In this document: positions 1 to 10,817 of the stretch, piece after piece | How positions within the stretch are numbered: position 1 is the first letter of the stretch | Layout: the number at the start of each line of letters is the position of its first letter | DNA from: Kitasatospora kifunensis | GTDB lineage: Bacteria > Actinomycetota > Actinomycetes > Streptomycetales > Streptomycetaceae | DNA: 64,000 nucleotides | NCBI RefSeq assembly: GCF_014203855.1 | Contig: NZ_JACHJV010000001.1 | Span: 1-64,000, forward strand | Direction: 5' to 3' | Notes under the pieces: generated by a model | What the model saw: the letters and a program-made list of their open reading frames with translations, nothing else | Told to the model about the DNA's origin: nothing | The model's database searches: none | Program-made: the position numbers and the translations under genes

Positions 1-3651
<3,651 letters not shown>

Positions 3652-3752
3652 CCGACCCCCGACCGACCCCTGACCGACGCTGACCGAACCTCAGGCCCAA
3701 CCAGCAATGAACCTTCGATAAACAGGCCTTCGTCCGAGTGCGATGGAAAATG

Positions 3753-3828
3753 TAAGGCAGCAGGCGTCTTTGGGTGTAGAATCTGAAGCACAGGGACGGC
3801 CCGAGGGAACGGCATCACGGTGATGCCG
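3753..3828 (+). promoter_or_regulatory. candidate promoter and leader hairpin of the 50-aa gene
   Basis: TAGAAT at 3777-3782 is a good -10 candidate, with a weak -35-like TAAGGC 18 bp upstream (3753-3758). The predicted leader is about 70 nt and holds a perfect 8-bp stem with a 3-nt loop (CGGCATCA cgg TGATGCCG, 3810-3828) upstream of the AAGGGGGAG ribosome site. The promoter call is inference; the hairpin is seen directly. Confidence 0.4.
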
Positions 3829-3859
3829 ACGGGTCACCCGCTCCAAGGGGGAGATCACC

Positions 3860-4012
3860 ATGACCTACCAACTCGACGCAGCACGGGCGACCATCGACGA
3901 GCGCCTGCGGGAGGCCGAGAACTACCGCGCCATCCGCGCCGTCCGGCTCAAGAGCCGTGCTGAGCGCAGCCTCCAGCGCGCCCACCAGGTCCTGACCAAC
4001 CTGACGGCGTGA
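3860..4012 (+). CDS. small basic helical protein, 50 aa, unknown
   Basis: The ORF starts at ATG 3860 behind a strong Shine-Dalgarno (AAGGGGGAG at about 3845-3853, suitable spacing) and ends in TGA directly before a strong terminator, so it is a complete one-gene transcription unit. The product is 50 aa, rich in Arg, Ala, Glu and Leu, with long amphipathic helices (DERLREAENYRAIRAVRLK) and no signal peptide or cysteines. Codon third positions are nearly all G or C. I do not recognise the family. A nucleic-acid-binding or structural helix bundle would fit, but that is a guess. Confidence 0.7.
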   Translation: MTYQLDAARATIDERLREAENYRAIRAVRLKSRAERSLQRAHQVLTNLTA

Positions 4013-4027
4013 ACACCCCGACCGCAA

Positions 4028-4059
4028 CGGGCCGTCACCGAAACACCGGTGACGGCCCG
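4028..4059. terminator. strong hairpin terminator, probably bidirectional
   Basis: Perfect 13-bp stem (CGGGCCGTCACCG) with a 6-nt loop, followed on the plus strand by a T-containing tail (CCCGTTTTCC). It sits between the convergent 50-aa gene and the serine hydrolase gene. Confidence 0.85.
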
Positions 4060-4104
4060 TCCCGTTTTCCGCGCTAGGGTCTGCCTCCCCGGTCCCCGAC
4101 CCCG

Positions 4105-5292
4105 TCAGCCGGCCGCCGGGGCGGACAACGCGGCCTGGTAGACGGCGCGGGAGAGCCGCACGTTCTCCGGCGCGGCGCCGCCGGGGAAGGCGAAGCGCCG
4201 CCGGGTGTAGCCGTAGGCCAGGCCGGAGCGGGGGTCACCGAAGGCGAGGGCGCCGGCCGCGCCGGAGTGCCCGAAGGTGTCCGCGCCCAGCGCCGGGTAC
4301 GTCACACTCAGCGCCTCGAAGCCCAGGCCGAAGGCGGTCGGCGCGCCGATCACCAGGTCCTGCCCGACCGAGTGGATCCTGGCGAACTCGGCGACGGTCT
4401 CCGGTGTGAGCAGCGGGCCACGCCCCTTGAACTCGCCCAGCATCGCCGCGAACATCCCGGCGATACCGCGCGCGTTGCCCACGCCGCCCACCGAGGCCGG
4501 ACTCTTTGCCAGCGAGACGGGCGAGTTGACGAACCGGACCAGGTCGAAGGACGGGTCGGCGCTGGTGTTGAAGGCGATCGACAGGCGGCTGTGGCGTCCC
4601 GGGCGCTCGCCGGCGGCCAGGACGGCCTGCTGCTCGGCGGTCGGCAGCATCGGCAGCACCTCGCGGTAGCGGTGCTGTTCCGTGTTGGGCAGCCCGAGGA
4701 AGAGGTCGAGACCGTACGGGGCCCGGACCCGCTGCTCGTAGATCGTCTGGATACTGACGTCGGTCACCCGGCGCACCACCTCGCCGGTGAGGGCGCCGAT
4801 CGCGAGCGCGTGGTAGCCGTGACCCACCCCGGGCCGCCAGAACGGCCGCTGCCCGGCCAGCCGTTCGGCGATGATCCGGTCATCGGCCAACTCCTCGTCA
4901 CTGAAGCCGCCGTCCGCGCCGATCACCCCGGACCGGTGCGAGATCAGCTCGCGCAGCGTCACGGCGCCCTTGCCGTGGGCCGCGAACTCCGGCCAGTAGT
5001 CCGCGACCCTGCGGTCGAGGTCCAGCACGCCCTCCTGCACCAGCAGGGCCACCACCAGGTGCGCGGCGGCCTTGGTGACCGAGAAGACCCCGGTCAGCGA
5101 ATCACCGTCAACCTCCCCCGCCCACAGGTCCACCACCAGCCGCCTGCCCTGATAGGCGGCCAGCTGCGCACCAGGATCAACGGGCTCGGCGGCCACGAAC
5201 GCCTCGAACTCCGCCCGCACCGCCTCGAACCCCTTGGCAACACTCCCGTGCACCACGGCACTTCCGGCCACGGTGCTGCTCTCCTCCGGCAT
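4105..5292 (-). CDS. serine hydrolase, beta-lactamase/esterase EstB family
   Basis: The 395-aa product has the class C beta-lactamase fold. SVTK (in GVFSVTKAAAHL, about residues 71-74) is the SxxK nucleophile and general-base motif. A tyrosine motif in GHGYHALAIG and the HSGAAG segment near the C-terminus correspond to the Tyr and KTG-like elements. No signal peptide is seen, so it is likely a cytoplasmic esterase or D-aminopeptidase-like enzyme rather than a true secreted beta-lactamase. It is transcribed alone and convergent with the 50-aa gene. The start ATG is at 5292. Substrate is unknown. Confidence 0.85.
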   Translation of the reverse strand: MPEESSTVAGSAVVHGSVAKGFEAVRAEFEAFVAAEPVDPGAQLAAYQGRRLVVDLWAGEVDGDSLTGVFSVTKAAAHLVVALLVQEGVLDLDRRVADYWPEFAAHGKGAVTLRELISHRSGVIGADGGFSDEELADDRIIAERLAGQRPFWRPGVGHGYHALAIGALTGEVVRRVTDVSIQTIYEQRVRAPYGLDLFLGLPNTEQHRYREVLPMLPTAEQQAVLAAGERPGRHSRLSIAFNTSADPSFDLVRFVNSPVSLAKSPASVGGVGNARGIAGMFAAMLGEFKGRGPLLTPETVAEFARIHSVGQDLVIGAPTAFGLGFEALSVTYPALGADTFGHSGAAGALAFGDPRSGLAYGYTRRRFAFPGGAAPENVRLSRAVYQAALSAPAAG

Positions 5293-5432
5293 GACGCCCC
5301 CATGTGTCCAGTCGCTACGGCACTCATACGCTTCGGCCGGCCCAGATGATCACCGGCACCCGGACAACCCGGACCGGACCGCGCGGATTCCCACTCACGG
5401 AAATTTCCTGACGGCATGTCCGCCCGGCCCCC

Positions 5433-5438
5433 TAGGGT
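5433..5438 (+). promoter_or_regulatory. -10 element, likely leaderless transcript
   Basis: TAGGGT lies only 7 nt upstream of the ATG at 5446. There is no Shine-Dalgarno between them, so transcription probably starts at or very near the ATG. This arrangement is common in actinomycetes. Confidence 0.5.
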
Positions 5439-5445
5439 TGGCCAG

Positions 5446-6054
5446 ATGAACAGGGACATACGCGTGTGCTTCATCGGCGACTCCTTCGTCCAGGGGGTCG
5501 GCGACCCGGAGTACCGAGGCTGGGTCGGCCGGGTGCTCCAGGCCACCCGCGGCACTGTCACCGCCTTCAATCTCGGGATCAGGCGCAACACCTCCGCGGA
5601 CGTCCTGCGCCGCTGCTGGCAGGAGGTCGGGCCACGCACGCTGCCCGACGCCGACAACCGGCTGGTCATCTCCTTCGGCAGCAACGACACGATCACGGAG
5701 GACGACAGGACCCGCGTCGATCCCGCCCGCTCGCTGGAGAATCTGGCCGCGCTCCTCGACGAGAGCGAGCACCGGGCGGTCGCCGCACTGGTCGTGGGTC
5801 CGCCGCCCGTCATCGACGCGGGCGAAGGGCATCTGCGAAGGACCTTGAGGCTGGCCGATGAGATGGGCGCGCTCTGCCGTGCACGACGCGTGCCGTTCAT
5901 CGCCACGACCCAGGCCCTCGCCGACGACCCCGGCTGGACCGGGGAAGCGCTGGCCGGCGATGGCGCACATCCCGGCCGCGCCGGCTACCAGCGGCTGGCT
6001 GACCTCGTCCTCGCCGGCCCGTGGCACGAATGGATCGGCCAGCCGGATCGGTGA
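5446..6054 (+). CDS. SGNH/GDSL-type hydrolase
   Basis: This is a 202-aa cytoplasmic SGNH hydrolase. GDSFVQG near the N-terminus holds the catalytic Ser, the Gly/Asn blocks are FNLGIR and FGSNDT, and DGAHPGRAGY supplies the Asp-x-x-His pair. The start is placed at ATG 5446 rather than the upstream ATG at 5416. The GDS strand then begins at the usual distance, and a -10 element sits just upstream of 5446. No signal peptide is seen. Members deacylate or de-esterify small molecules; the substrate cannot be read from the sequence. Confidence 0.88.
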   Translation: MNRDIRVCFIGDSFVQGVGDPEYRGWVGRVLQATRGTVTAFNLGIRRNTSADVLRRCWQEVGPRTLPDADNRLVISFGSNDTITEDDRTRVDPARSLENLAALLDESEHRAVAALVVGPPPVIDAGEGHLRRTLRLADEMGALCRARRVPFIATTQALADDPGWTGEALAGDGAHPGRAGYQRLADLVLAGPWHEWIGQPDR

Positions 6055-6137
6055 GCGGCAAGCGTAAGCGGTGACAGGTCGTCAGCGCGGGCGTCAGGCC
6101 TCCTCTTGGCGGCGGGAGACCAGCAGGACGAACCCAT

Positions 6138-6169
6138 AGGTCCGGGCAGGTCCGGACAGGTCCGGACAG
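6138..6169. repeat. three tandem copies of a 10-nt unit
   Basis: AGGTCCGGAC-type units occur three times in a row (one with a G change), in the intergenic region before the lectin gene. Confidence 0.8.
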
Positions 6170-6171
6170 CA

Positions 6172-6213
6172 CGGCTGTCGACAGCCGAGATAAATGAATC
6201 CTGAGCGATTTAT
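6172..6213. promoter_or_regulatory. palindrome plus AT-rich inverted repeat before lectin gene
   Basis: CGGCTGTCGACAGCCG (6172-6187) is a perfect 16-bp palindrome. Next to it ATAAAT (6190-6195) and ATTTAT (6208-6213) form a second inverted repeat in an unusually AT-rich patch. Either may be an operator for the lectin gene, or the pair may form a transcription end for the upstream gene. Confidence 0.4.
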
Positions 6214-6333
6214 TTACCTTGGTTGACTCCCTCCGGTGGCGACTGCCATCCTGGCGCTGTCGGTGACGGGCTGGCCATGGTCAACACCGTTGATCTGACG
6301 ATCTGTTGACGGACAGACAGAAGGGTCTTCGCT

Positions 6334-6849
6334 GTGGCACGCCGTTCCACCGCCATACTCCTGGCCTCGCTCCTGGCATCGGCCGCGCTCCTGAGCGCCC
6401 CGGCGGTGGCGCAGGCCGCTCCGGCGTCCTCGGGCCGAACCGTCCACAGCACCCGGGCCGGGCCGTCAGTGGCCGGACCCACCGGCAGGATCACGACCAT
6501 CCGGGGCTGGTGCCTGGACGTCTCCGGCGGCAACACCACCAACGGCACCCCGCTCCAGGCGTACCAGTGCAACGGCACCCCGGCCCAGCAGTGGACGGTG
6601 GGCACGGACGGCACGCTGCGCGCGCTCGGCAAGTGCATGGACGTCTACGGCGGCCTCACCAACCAGAACGTCGCGGTGCAGCTGTACGACTGCAACGGCA
6701 GCGGGGCCCAGCAGTGGGCCGTACACAACACGGACATGCTGATCAACCCTCAGTCCGGCCTCTGCCTGTGGACCCCGGGCTACGGCCTCCAACTGCGCAT
6801 CCTGCGCTGCCTCCCGGGTGGCGACCAGGAGTGGCGCCTGCCCGCCTAA
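6334..6849 (+). CDS. secreted ricin B-type lectin
   Basis: The 171-aa protein starts at GTG 6334 with AAGGG 8 nt upstream. It has a clear Sec signal (MARRSTAILLASLLASAALLSAPAVAQA) and one ricin-type beta-trefoil. The trefoil repeats show CLDVSGGNTTNGTPLQAYQCNG...QQW, CMDVYGG...VQLYDCNG...QQW and CLWTPG...EW, i.e. three QxW-type repeats and paired cysteines. It has no catalytic domain, so it is a stand-alone carbohydrate-binding protein, fitting the glycan-degrading genes at the left edge. A strong terminator follows. Confidence 0.9.
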   Translation: MARRSTAILLASLLASAALLSAPAVAQAAPASSGRTVHSTRAGPSVAGPTGRITTIRGWCLDVSGGNTTNGTPLQAYQCNGTPAQQWTVGTDGTLRALGKCMDVYGGLTNQNVAVQLYDCNGSGAQQWAVHNTDMLINPQSGLCLWTPGYGLQLRILRCLPGGDQEWRLPA

Positions 6850-6890
6850 GGGCGAGTCGGGCCACTCCTCCGAACGCCCCGGCCCGAACG

Positions 6891-6927
6891 CCCTGGCCCG
6901 GCCGCAGCGCGTGCGGCCGGGCCAGGG
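6891..6927. terminator. hairpin terminator
   Basis: Perfect 16-bp stem (CCCTGGCCCGGCCGCA) with a 5-nt loop between the convergent lectin and MFS genes; it can serve both. Confidence 0.85.
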
Positions 6928-6964
6928 TACTGCCTTCTTGGCGGGCGGGACGAGGGCCACCCCG

Positions 6965-8449
6965 TCAAGAGGGCAGCGCAGCCGAGGTGTCCGCTGCGGC
7001 CGGGCCGGATTCGACCGTCCCGGCCTCCACCGCGTCCGCGTCTGCCGTCTCCGCCTCGTCCGCGTCAACGTCCGCCGGGTCGCTCGTGCTTCGCCGCGGC
7101 GCGGCCAGAATCGTCAGCGCCGCCACACCGATCACCGAAGCGCCCACCCACAGCGCCGGCACCAGGCCGTCCACGAAGTGCTGAGCGCTGCCGTAGTCCC
7201 CGTGCGCGGTGAAGACCGCGGTGAGGACGGCAACGCCGAGCGCACCGCCCACCTCCCGCAGCGCGTTGTTGACCCCCGAGGCGACGCCCTGCTCCCGCAC
7301 CCGGACCGAGCTCATCAGCAGCGTGGCGACCGGTGCGAAGAAGAGCGCCATGCCGGCCCCGGAGAGCATCAGCGCAGGCACCAGCGCGGCATAGCTGACG
7401 TCGGCCGTGGCGACCGCGGCGAACCAGCCCAGGCCGGCCGCCTGCAGGGCGAGCCCGACGGCGATGATGTTCCGCGCGCCGATCCGGTCCGACAGGAGGC
7501 CGGCCACCGGGGCGACCACGATCGGCATGCCGGTCCACGGGAGCATCCGCACGCCGGCCTGCATCGGGCTGAACCCCTCTCCCGCCTGCAGGAATTGACT
7601 GAGCAGGAAGATCGCCCCGAACATGCCCAGGGACATCAGCGTGGCGGCCACGTTGACCGCCGAGAAGGCCCGGCTGCGGAACAACCGCAGCGGCACCGCG
7701 GGCGCCGGGCTGCGCCGCTCCCAGGCGAGGAAAGCGACGAGCAGGGACCCGCCGGCGATCAGGCCGGCCAGGACCGGAGCGCTGGTCCAGCCGTCGTCGT
7801 TGCCCCGGATGACGGCGTAGACGATCCCGAACAGGGCGGCACTCGCCAGCGCCGTGCCCGGGATGTCGAGCCGGTTGTCGGGGCCGAAGCTCTCGGTCAG
7901 CCGCAGCCGGGCGAGCGGGAGCAGGAGCAGGCCGAAGGGAACGTTCAACGCGAAGATCCACTGCCAGGACAGGTGCTCGACCACGGTCCCGCCGATCAGC
8001 GGCCCCAGGGCCACGGCCATGCCGTTGACCGCGCCCCACGCGCCGAAGGCCAGTCCGCGCCTGGCGGCCGGCACCGCCGCGGTGAGCAGGGTCAGGCTGA
8101 CCGGGGTGAGCATCGCGGCGCCGACCCCCTGCACGGCCCGGGCCGCGATCAGGGTGCTGATGTCCGGCGCCAGGGCGGCCCCGAGTGAGGCGAGCGTGAA
8201 GACGCCGAGCCCCACGGTGAAGATCCGGCGGCGGCCGAAGCGGTCACCGAGCGCCGCGCCGAGCAGCAGCAGGACGGCATAGCTGAGGGTGTAGGCGTTG
8301 ACCGTCCACTCCAGGTCGCTGATACCACCACCGAGGTCGCGCCGGATGGCGGTGAGCGCGGTGGTGACGACGAGGTTGTCCAACGCGGCCATGAATCCGG
8401 CGGTGCTGGAGATCACGAAGGCCCAGACGGCCGGGCTGCCCCTGCGCAT
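6965..8449 (-). CDS. MFS multidrug efflux transporter, DHA2 (14-TM) family
   Basis: This 494-aa membrane protein belongs to the EmrB/QacA drug-proton antiporters. It has an N-terminal LDNLVVTTAL segment (motif D1), LGDRFGRRRIF (motif A), and motif C-like GAAMLTPVSLTL, with about 14 hydrophobic segments. I chose the start at 8449 (MRRGSPAV) because GAGGAG lies 8 nt upstream. A longer frame to 8506 would run through a likely operator. The C-terminus is an acidic Asp/Glu/Ala tail. It lies 133 nt downstream of a TetR gene on the same strand, and both promoters share an operator-like site, so export is probably induced by a ligand of that TetR. Confidence 0.92.
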   Translation of the reverse strand: MRRGSPAVWAFVISSTAGFMAALDNLVVTTALTAIRRDLGGGISDLEWTVNAYTLSYAVLLLLGAALGDRFGRRRIFTVGLGVFTLASLGAALAPDISTLIAARAVQGVGAAMLTPVSLTLLTAAVPAARRGLAFGAWGAVNGMAVALGPLIGGTVVEHLSWQWIFALNVPFGLLLLPLARLRLTESFGPDNRLDIPGTALASAALFGIVYAVIRGNDDGWTSAPVLAGLIAGGSLLVAFLAWERRSPAPAVPLRLFRSRAFSAVNVAATLMSLGMFGAIFLLSQFLQAGEGFSPMQAGVRMLPWTGMPIVVAPVAGLLSDRIGARNIIAVGLALQAAGLGWFAAVATADVSYAALVPALMLSGAGMALFFAPVATLLMSSVRVREQGVASGVNNALREVGGALGVAVLTAVFTAHGDYGSAQHFVDGLVPALWVGASVIGVAALTILAAPRRSTSDPADVDADEAETADADAVEAGTVESGPAAADTSAALPS

Positions 8450-8493
8450 GGGGGACTCCTCACGAGACAGAGATGATGCGGACCGATGAAGGT

Positions 8494-8511
8494 AGTAATC
8501 ACTCAATAACT
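8494..8511. promoter_or_regulatory. TetR operator copy A, upstream of MFS gene
   Basis: AGTAATCACTCAATAACT is an imperfect palindrome (revcomp AGTTATTGAGTGATTACT) that closely matches the site at 9160-9177. The shared core is AGTnAT with CAATAACT. It lies 44 bp upstream of the MFS start. Confidence 0.7.
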
Positions 8512-8582
8512 TTTGCGCTCACAGAAAAACTGCGCCTCGAAGGACTCGAAACGACTCAGAGAGAAGAGAGCGGAGCGCGCCG

Positions 8583-9152
8583 CTACGCGTCCCCGCACGC
8601 CCCCGCTCCGAGCCCCTCCCAGATGCGGTGGCGCGGCGGAAAGCCCATGGCGAGCAGGGTGTTGATCAGCATCCCGTGGGCGAAGAACTCCGTGACCTCC
8701 TCCGTGCTCATGCCGGCGGCCACCCGCACCGAGTCCCAGAGGTCGAGCCACAGTGCGCGCGCCGCCTCCCCCACCTCCGCGTCCCCTTGCGCCTCCGCGG
8801 CGGCCACGGAGACGTACATCTGCATCTGCAACAGCAGCAGACTGCGGTCGGCCATCAGGTCGACGTACGCGGCCCCCATGGCCGCGGCCCGGTCCTGCGG
8901 GTCGTCCAGGCCCTCGGCCGCTTTGAGGAAGGCCGCCTTGATGTCCTGCGTGCTGCGGCGCACGGTCGCCTCGAAGAGCGCGCGCTTGCTCGGGAAGAGC
9001 CGGAAGAGATAGGGCTGGGAGACGCCGACCCGGACGGCTATCGCCTGCGTCGACGTGCCGTTGTAGCCACGCTCGGCGAACTCGACCATCGCCGCGCGGA
9101 TGACGCTCTCGCGCCGCTCGTCCGCCGACATCCGCCGGCTCGCCCCTGCCAC
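8583..9152 (-). CDS. TetR-family regulator
   Basis: The 189-aa protein has a classic N-terminal TetR helix-turn-helix (RAAMVEFAERGYNGTSTQAI, then VGVSQPYLFRLFPSKRALFEA) followed by an all-helical ligand domain. The GTG start at 9152 leaves the operator at 9160-9177 almost touching the gene, implying a very short or no leader. ATG 9131 is an alternative. It is followed on the same strand by the efflux gene. The matching operators argue for autoregulation and control of the transporter. Confidence 0.9.
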   Translation of the reverse strand: MAGASRRMSADERRESVIRAAMVEFAERGYNGTSTQAIAVRVGVSQPYLFRLFPSKRALFEATVRRSTQDIKAAFLKAAEGLDDPQDRAAAMGAAYVDLMADRSLLLLQMQMYVSVAAAEAQGDAEVGEAARALWLDLWDSVRVAAGMSTEEVTEFFAHGMLINTLLAMGFPPRHRIWEGLGAGACGDA

Positions 9153-9159
9153 GAACTCA

Positions 9160-9177
9160 AGTTATTGGCCAATCACT
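9160..9177. promoter_or_regulatory. TetR operator copy B, upstream of tetR
   Basis: AGTTATTGGCCAATCACT is a nearly perfect palindrome (one mismatched pair) with the same half-sites as the copy before the MFS gene. Confidence 0.7.
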
Positions 9178-9220
9178 AACGTCGTCAAGAACCCGGCCTT
9201 CCGCCCGTCGGAGGAGCCGC

Positions 9221-9276
9221 CGGGTACCACCGGTCAGGCTTTCGCCTGAGTGACAGGGCCTGACCGGTGGTACCCG
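9221..9276. terminator. long hairpin terminator of the CHAT operon
   Basis: A perfect 19-bp stem (arms 9221-9239 and 9258-9276) encloses an 18-nt loop. An alternative short hairpin (CAGGC tttc GCCTG) uses part of the same arm. It lies just past the 3' end of the minus-strand membrane-protein gene. Confidence 0.75.
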
Positions 9277-9284
9277 ACGGGCCG

Positions 9285-10280
9285 TCAGTTCTCCTCCCCG
9301 GTCTCCGACTCGGTCTCCTCCTCGGTCTCCGACTGGGACGACTGCGTGGCCGGCTGACCGCCCTGGTGCTGGTAACGCAGTGCGCGGTCGAGCGGGACAC
9401 CCTGGCGCCACAGCAGACTGATCGCCGCGTTGGTCGCGAGCTCCTCGGCCGGATCGGCGGGCAGTGGCAGGTGCAGAGCGCTGTGCAACTCGAACCGGTG
9501 CAGGTCGAAAGCGGCGGTGACGCACTCCCCGTAGGCGATGGCGGCGTGCACGGTGGCGACGTACCCGAGCCAGGCCACGGCCGCCAGCAGCGGGGCGAGC
9601 AGCAGCCACCAACCCGAGTGCCAGAGCAGCCAGATGGCGGGCGGTACGCAGACGGCGGCTGTGACGCTCAGGCGGGCGGCGGCATCCATGGTGGTCCGGC
9701 GGTCGGCGACCGCCGCGCGCACCCGCTCGCCGAGCAGCGGCTCCAACCGGGGCCAGACCACCACCGCGTCGAGCCCGTAGCTCCGCCCGGCCCGGGCCTC
9801 GGCAGCGGTCAGGACGTTGCCAAGACCGGTGGGCCGGACGAGATGGTCCTCGAGCGGGAAGCGGGTGCGCTGCCACTCGCCGTGCTGACCGATGCGCTGG
9901 ATATCGGCGGGGGACGTCCGCTCGGGATCGATCAGGACGTCGGTCGGCCCTCGTCGCTTCGTCTGCCATGCGCGGCAGCGCGTGCTCAGCCACTCCAACC
10001 GGCTCGGCCAGTAGCCCTCCAGCAGGCGGATCAGCGGCAGTTGCAGCGGCATGGTGACCACCGCGATCAGCGAGACCGCCAGCAGGAGCAGCAGGGCCTC
10101 GCCGGTCTGCAGCTGGGCCGCGGTCTGCCAGGCCCGCCGCCACCGCACCGGGCCGGGCGCGCCGGCCCACAGGAGCGTGAGCAGGAAGACCGTGGCCGCC
10201 GTGGTCGGCAGTGTGGACACCAGGAAGAGTCGGCCGGAGAGCGAGGATGCGGCGGGTTTGGCCAGCGCCTCCAGGTTCAT
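9285..10280 (-). CDS. membrane protein of unknown function in CHAT operon
   Basis: This 331-aa protein has two hydrophobic segments near the N-terminus (RLFLVSTLPTTAATVFLLTLL and ALLLLLAVSLIAVVTMPLQL). A polar region of about 110 aa follows, then two more membrane segments around residues 210-250, and a soluble tail ending in a run of Ser/Thr/Glu. It is the last gene of a minus-strand set starting 31 nt after the Cys/His-rich small gene. I do not recognise the family. In a CHAT operon a membrane partner could be the protease target or an effector; this is inference from position only. Confidence 0.75.
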   Translation of the reverse strand: MNLEALAKPAASSLSGRLFLVSTLPTTAATVFLLTLLWAGAPGPVRWRRAWQTAAQLQTGEALLLLLAVSLIAVVTMPLQLPLIRLLEGYWPSRLEWLSTRCRAWQTKRRGPTDVLIDPERTSPADIQRIGQHGEWQRTRFPLEDHLVRPTGLGNVLTAAEARAGRSYGLDAVVVWPRLEPLLGERVRAAVADRRTTMDAAARLSVTAAVCVPPAIWLLWHSGWWLLLAPLLAAVAWLGYVATVHAAIAYGECVTAAFDLHRFELHSALHLPLPADPAEELATNAAISLLWRQGVPLDRALRYQHQGGQPATQSSQSETEEETESETGEEN

Positions 10281-10311
10281 GGTCGGTTCGCCTTTCGTCC
10301 GCGGCTGCCGG

Positions 10312-10746
10312 TCACCGGTTGATCAGGACGGTGCGACCGTGCGTGCGATCCTTGCTGCAGAGCGGCGGCTCGCCGTCGTTCAGGAACACCAGGGCCTGGG
10401 TGGCGGGGTCGGGGCACCTCGGGCACTGGAAGTACAGCAGCTCGTAGTGGGTGGACCGGCCCGGCAGGCCCAGCATGCCGGGGTCAGCGTCGCTGGAGGA
10501 TCGGGATCCCGGATCGACCGGCTCGGTGAGGGCTGCGCGGTGGACGACCCCGAGGGCGGTGTCGCCGAGCACCAGGGCGACCCGGTCGAGTTCGGGTCGC
10601 GCGTTGAACAACTGGCTCAGTGCGTCGCGCAGTTCGATGCGTGCGGGCGGCTCGGCGGGATCGATCGGGTAGCGGGCGTCGTGCTCGGTGGCGGGGTCCG
10701 GCGATATCAGTCGGCGGTAGCGGTCGCGTAGTTCGTCCGGCTGCAC
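10312..10746 (-). CDS. small Cys/His-containing protein in CHAT operon
   Basis: The 144-aa product shows no known domain. Its C-terminal part has CPRCP and, about 20 residues on, C-x5-H (CSKDRTH), a possible zinc site. The start is placed at GTG 10746 because GAGGAG lies 7 nt upstream. The frame also stays open to a GTG at 10821 that overlaps the CHAT stop (GTGA), which would add a low-complexity Ser/Thr/Arg/Val segment encoded by a tandem repeat. Its place between the CHAT protease gene and the membrane protein suggests a shared function. Confidence 0.7.
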   Translation of the reverse strand: MQPDELRDRYRRLISPDPATEHDARYPIDPAEPPARIELRDALSQLFNARPELDRVALVLGDTALGVVHRAALTEPVDPGSRSSSDADPGMLGLPGRSTHYELLYFQCPRCPDPATQALVFLNDGEPPLCSKDRTHGRTVLINR

Positions 10747-10803
10747 TGTTCTGCTCCTCACTGTGCTGCTGCTCACTGTTCTGGTGCTCACTGTTCTGCT
10801 GCT
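10744..10803. repeat. four 15-nt tandem repeats in the CHAT operon
   Basis: Four successive units of the type CACTGTTCTGCTGCT sit between the CHAT stop and the ribosome site of the next gene. Each unit on the minus strand brings a purine-rich GAGCAGCAG-like stretch, so copy number may change coupling or reading through. Confidence 0.8.
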
Positions 10804-10817
10804 CGGGTGGTGCCGGG

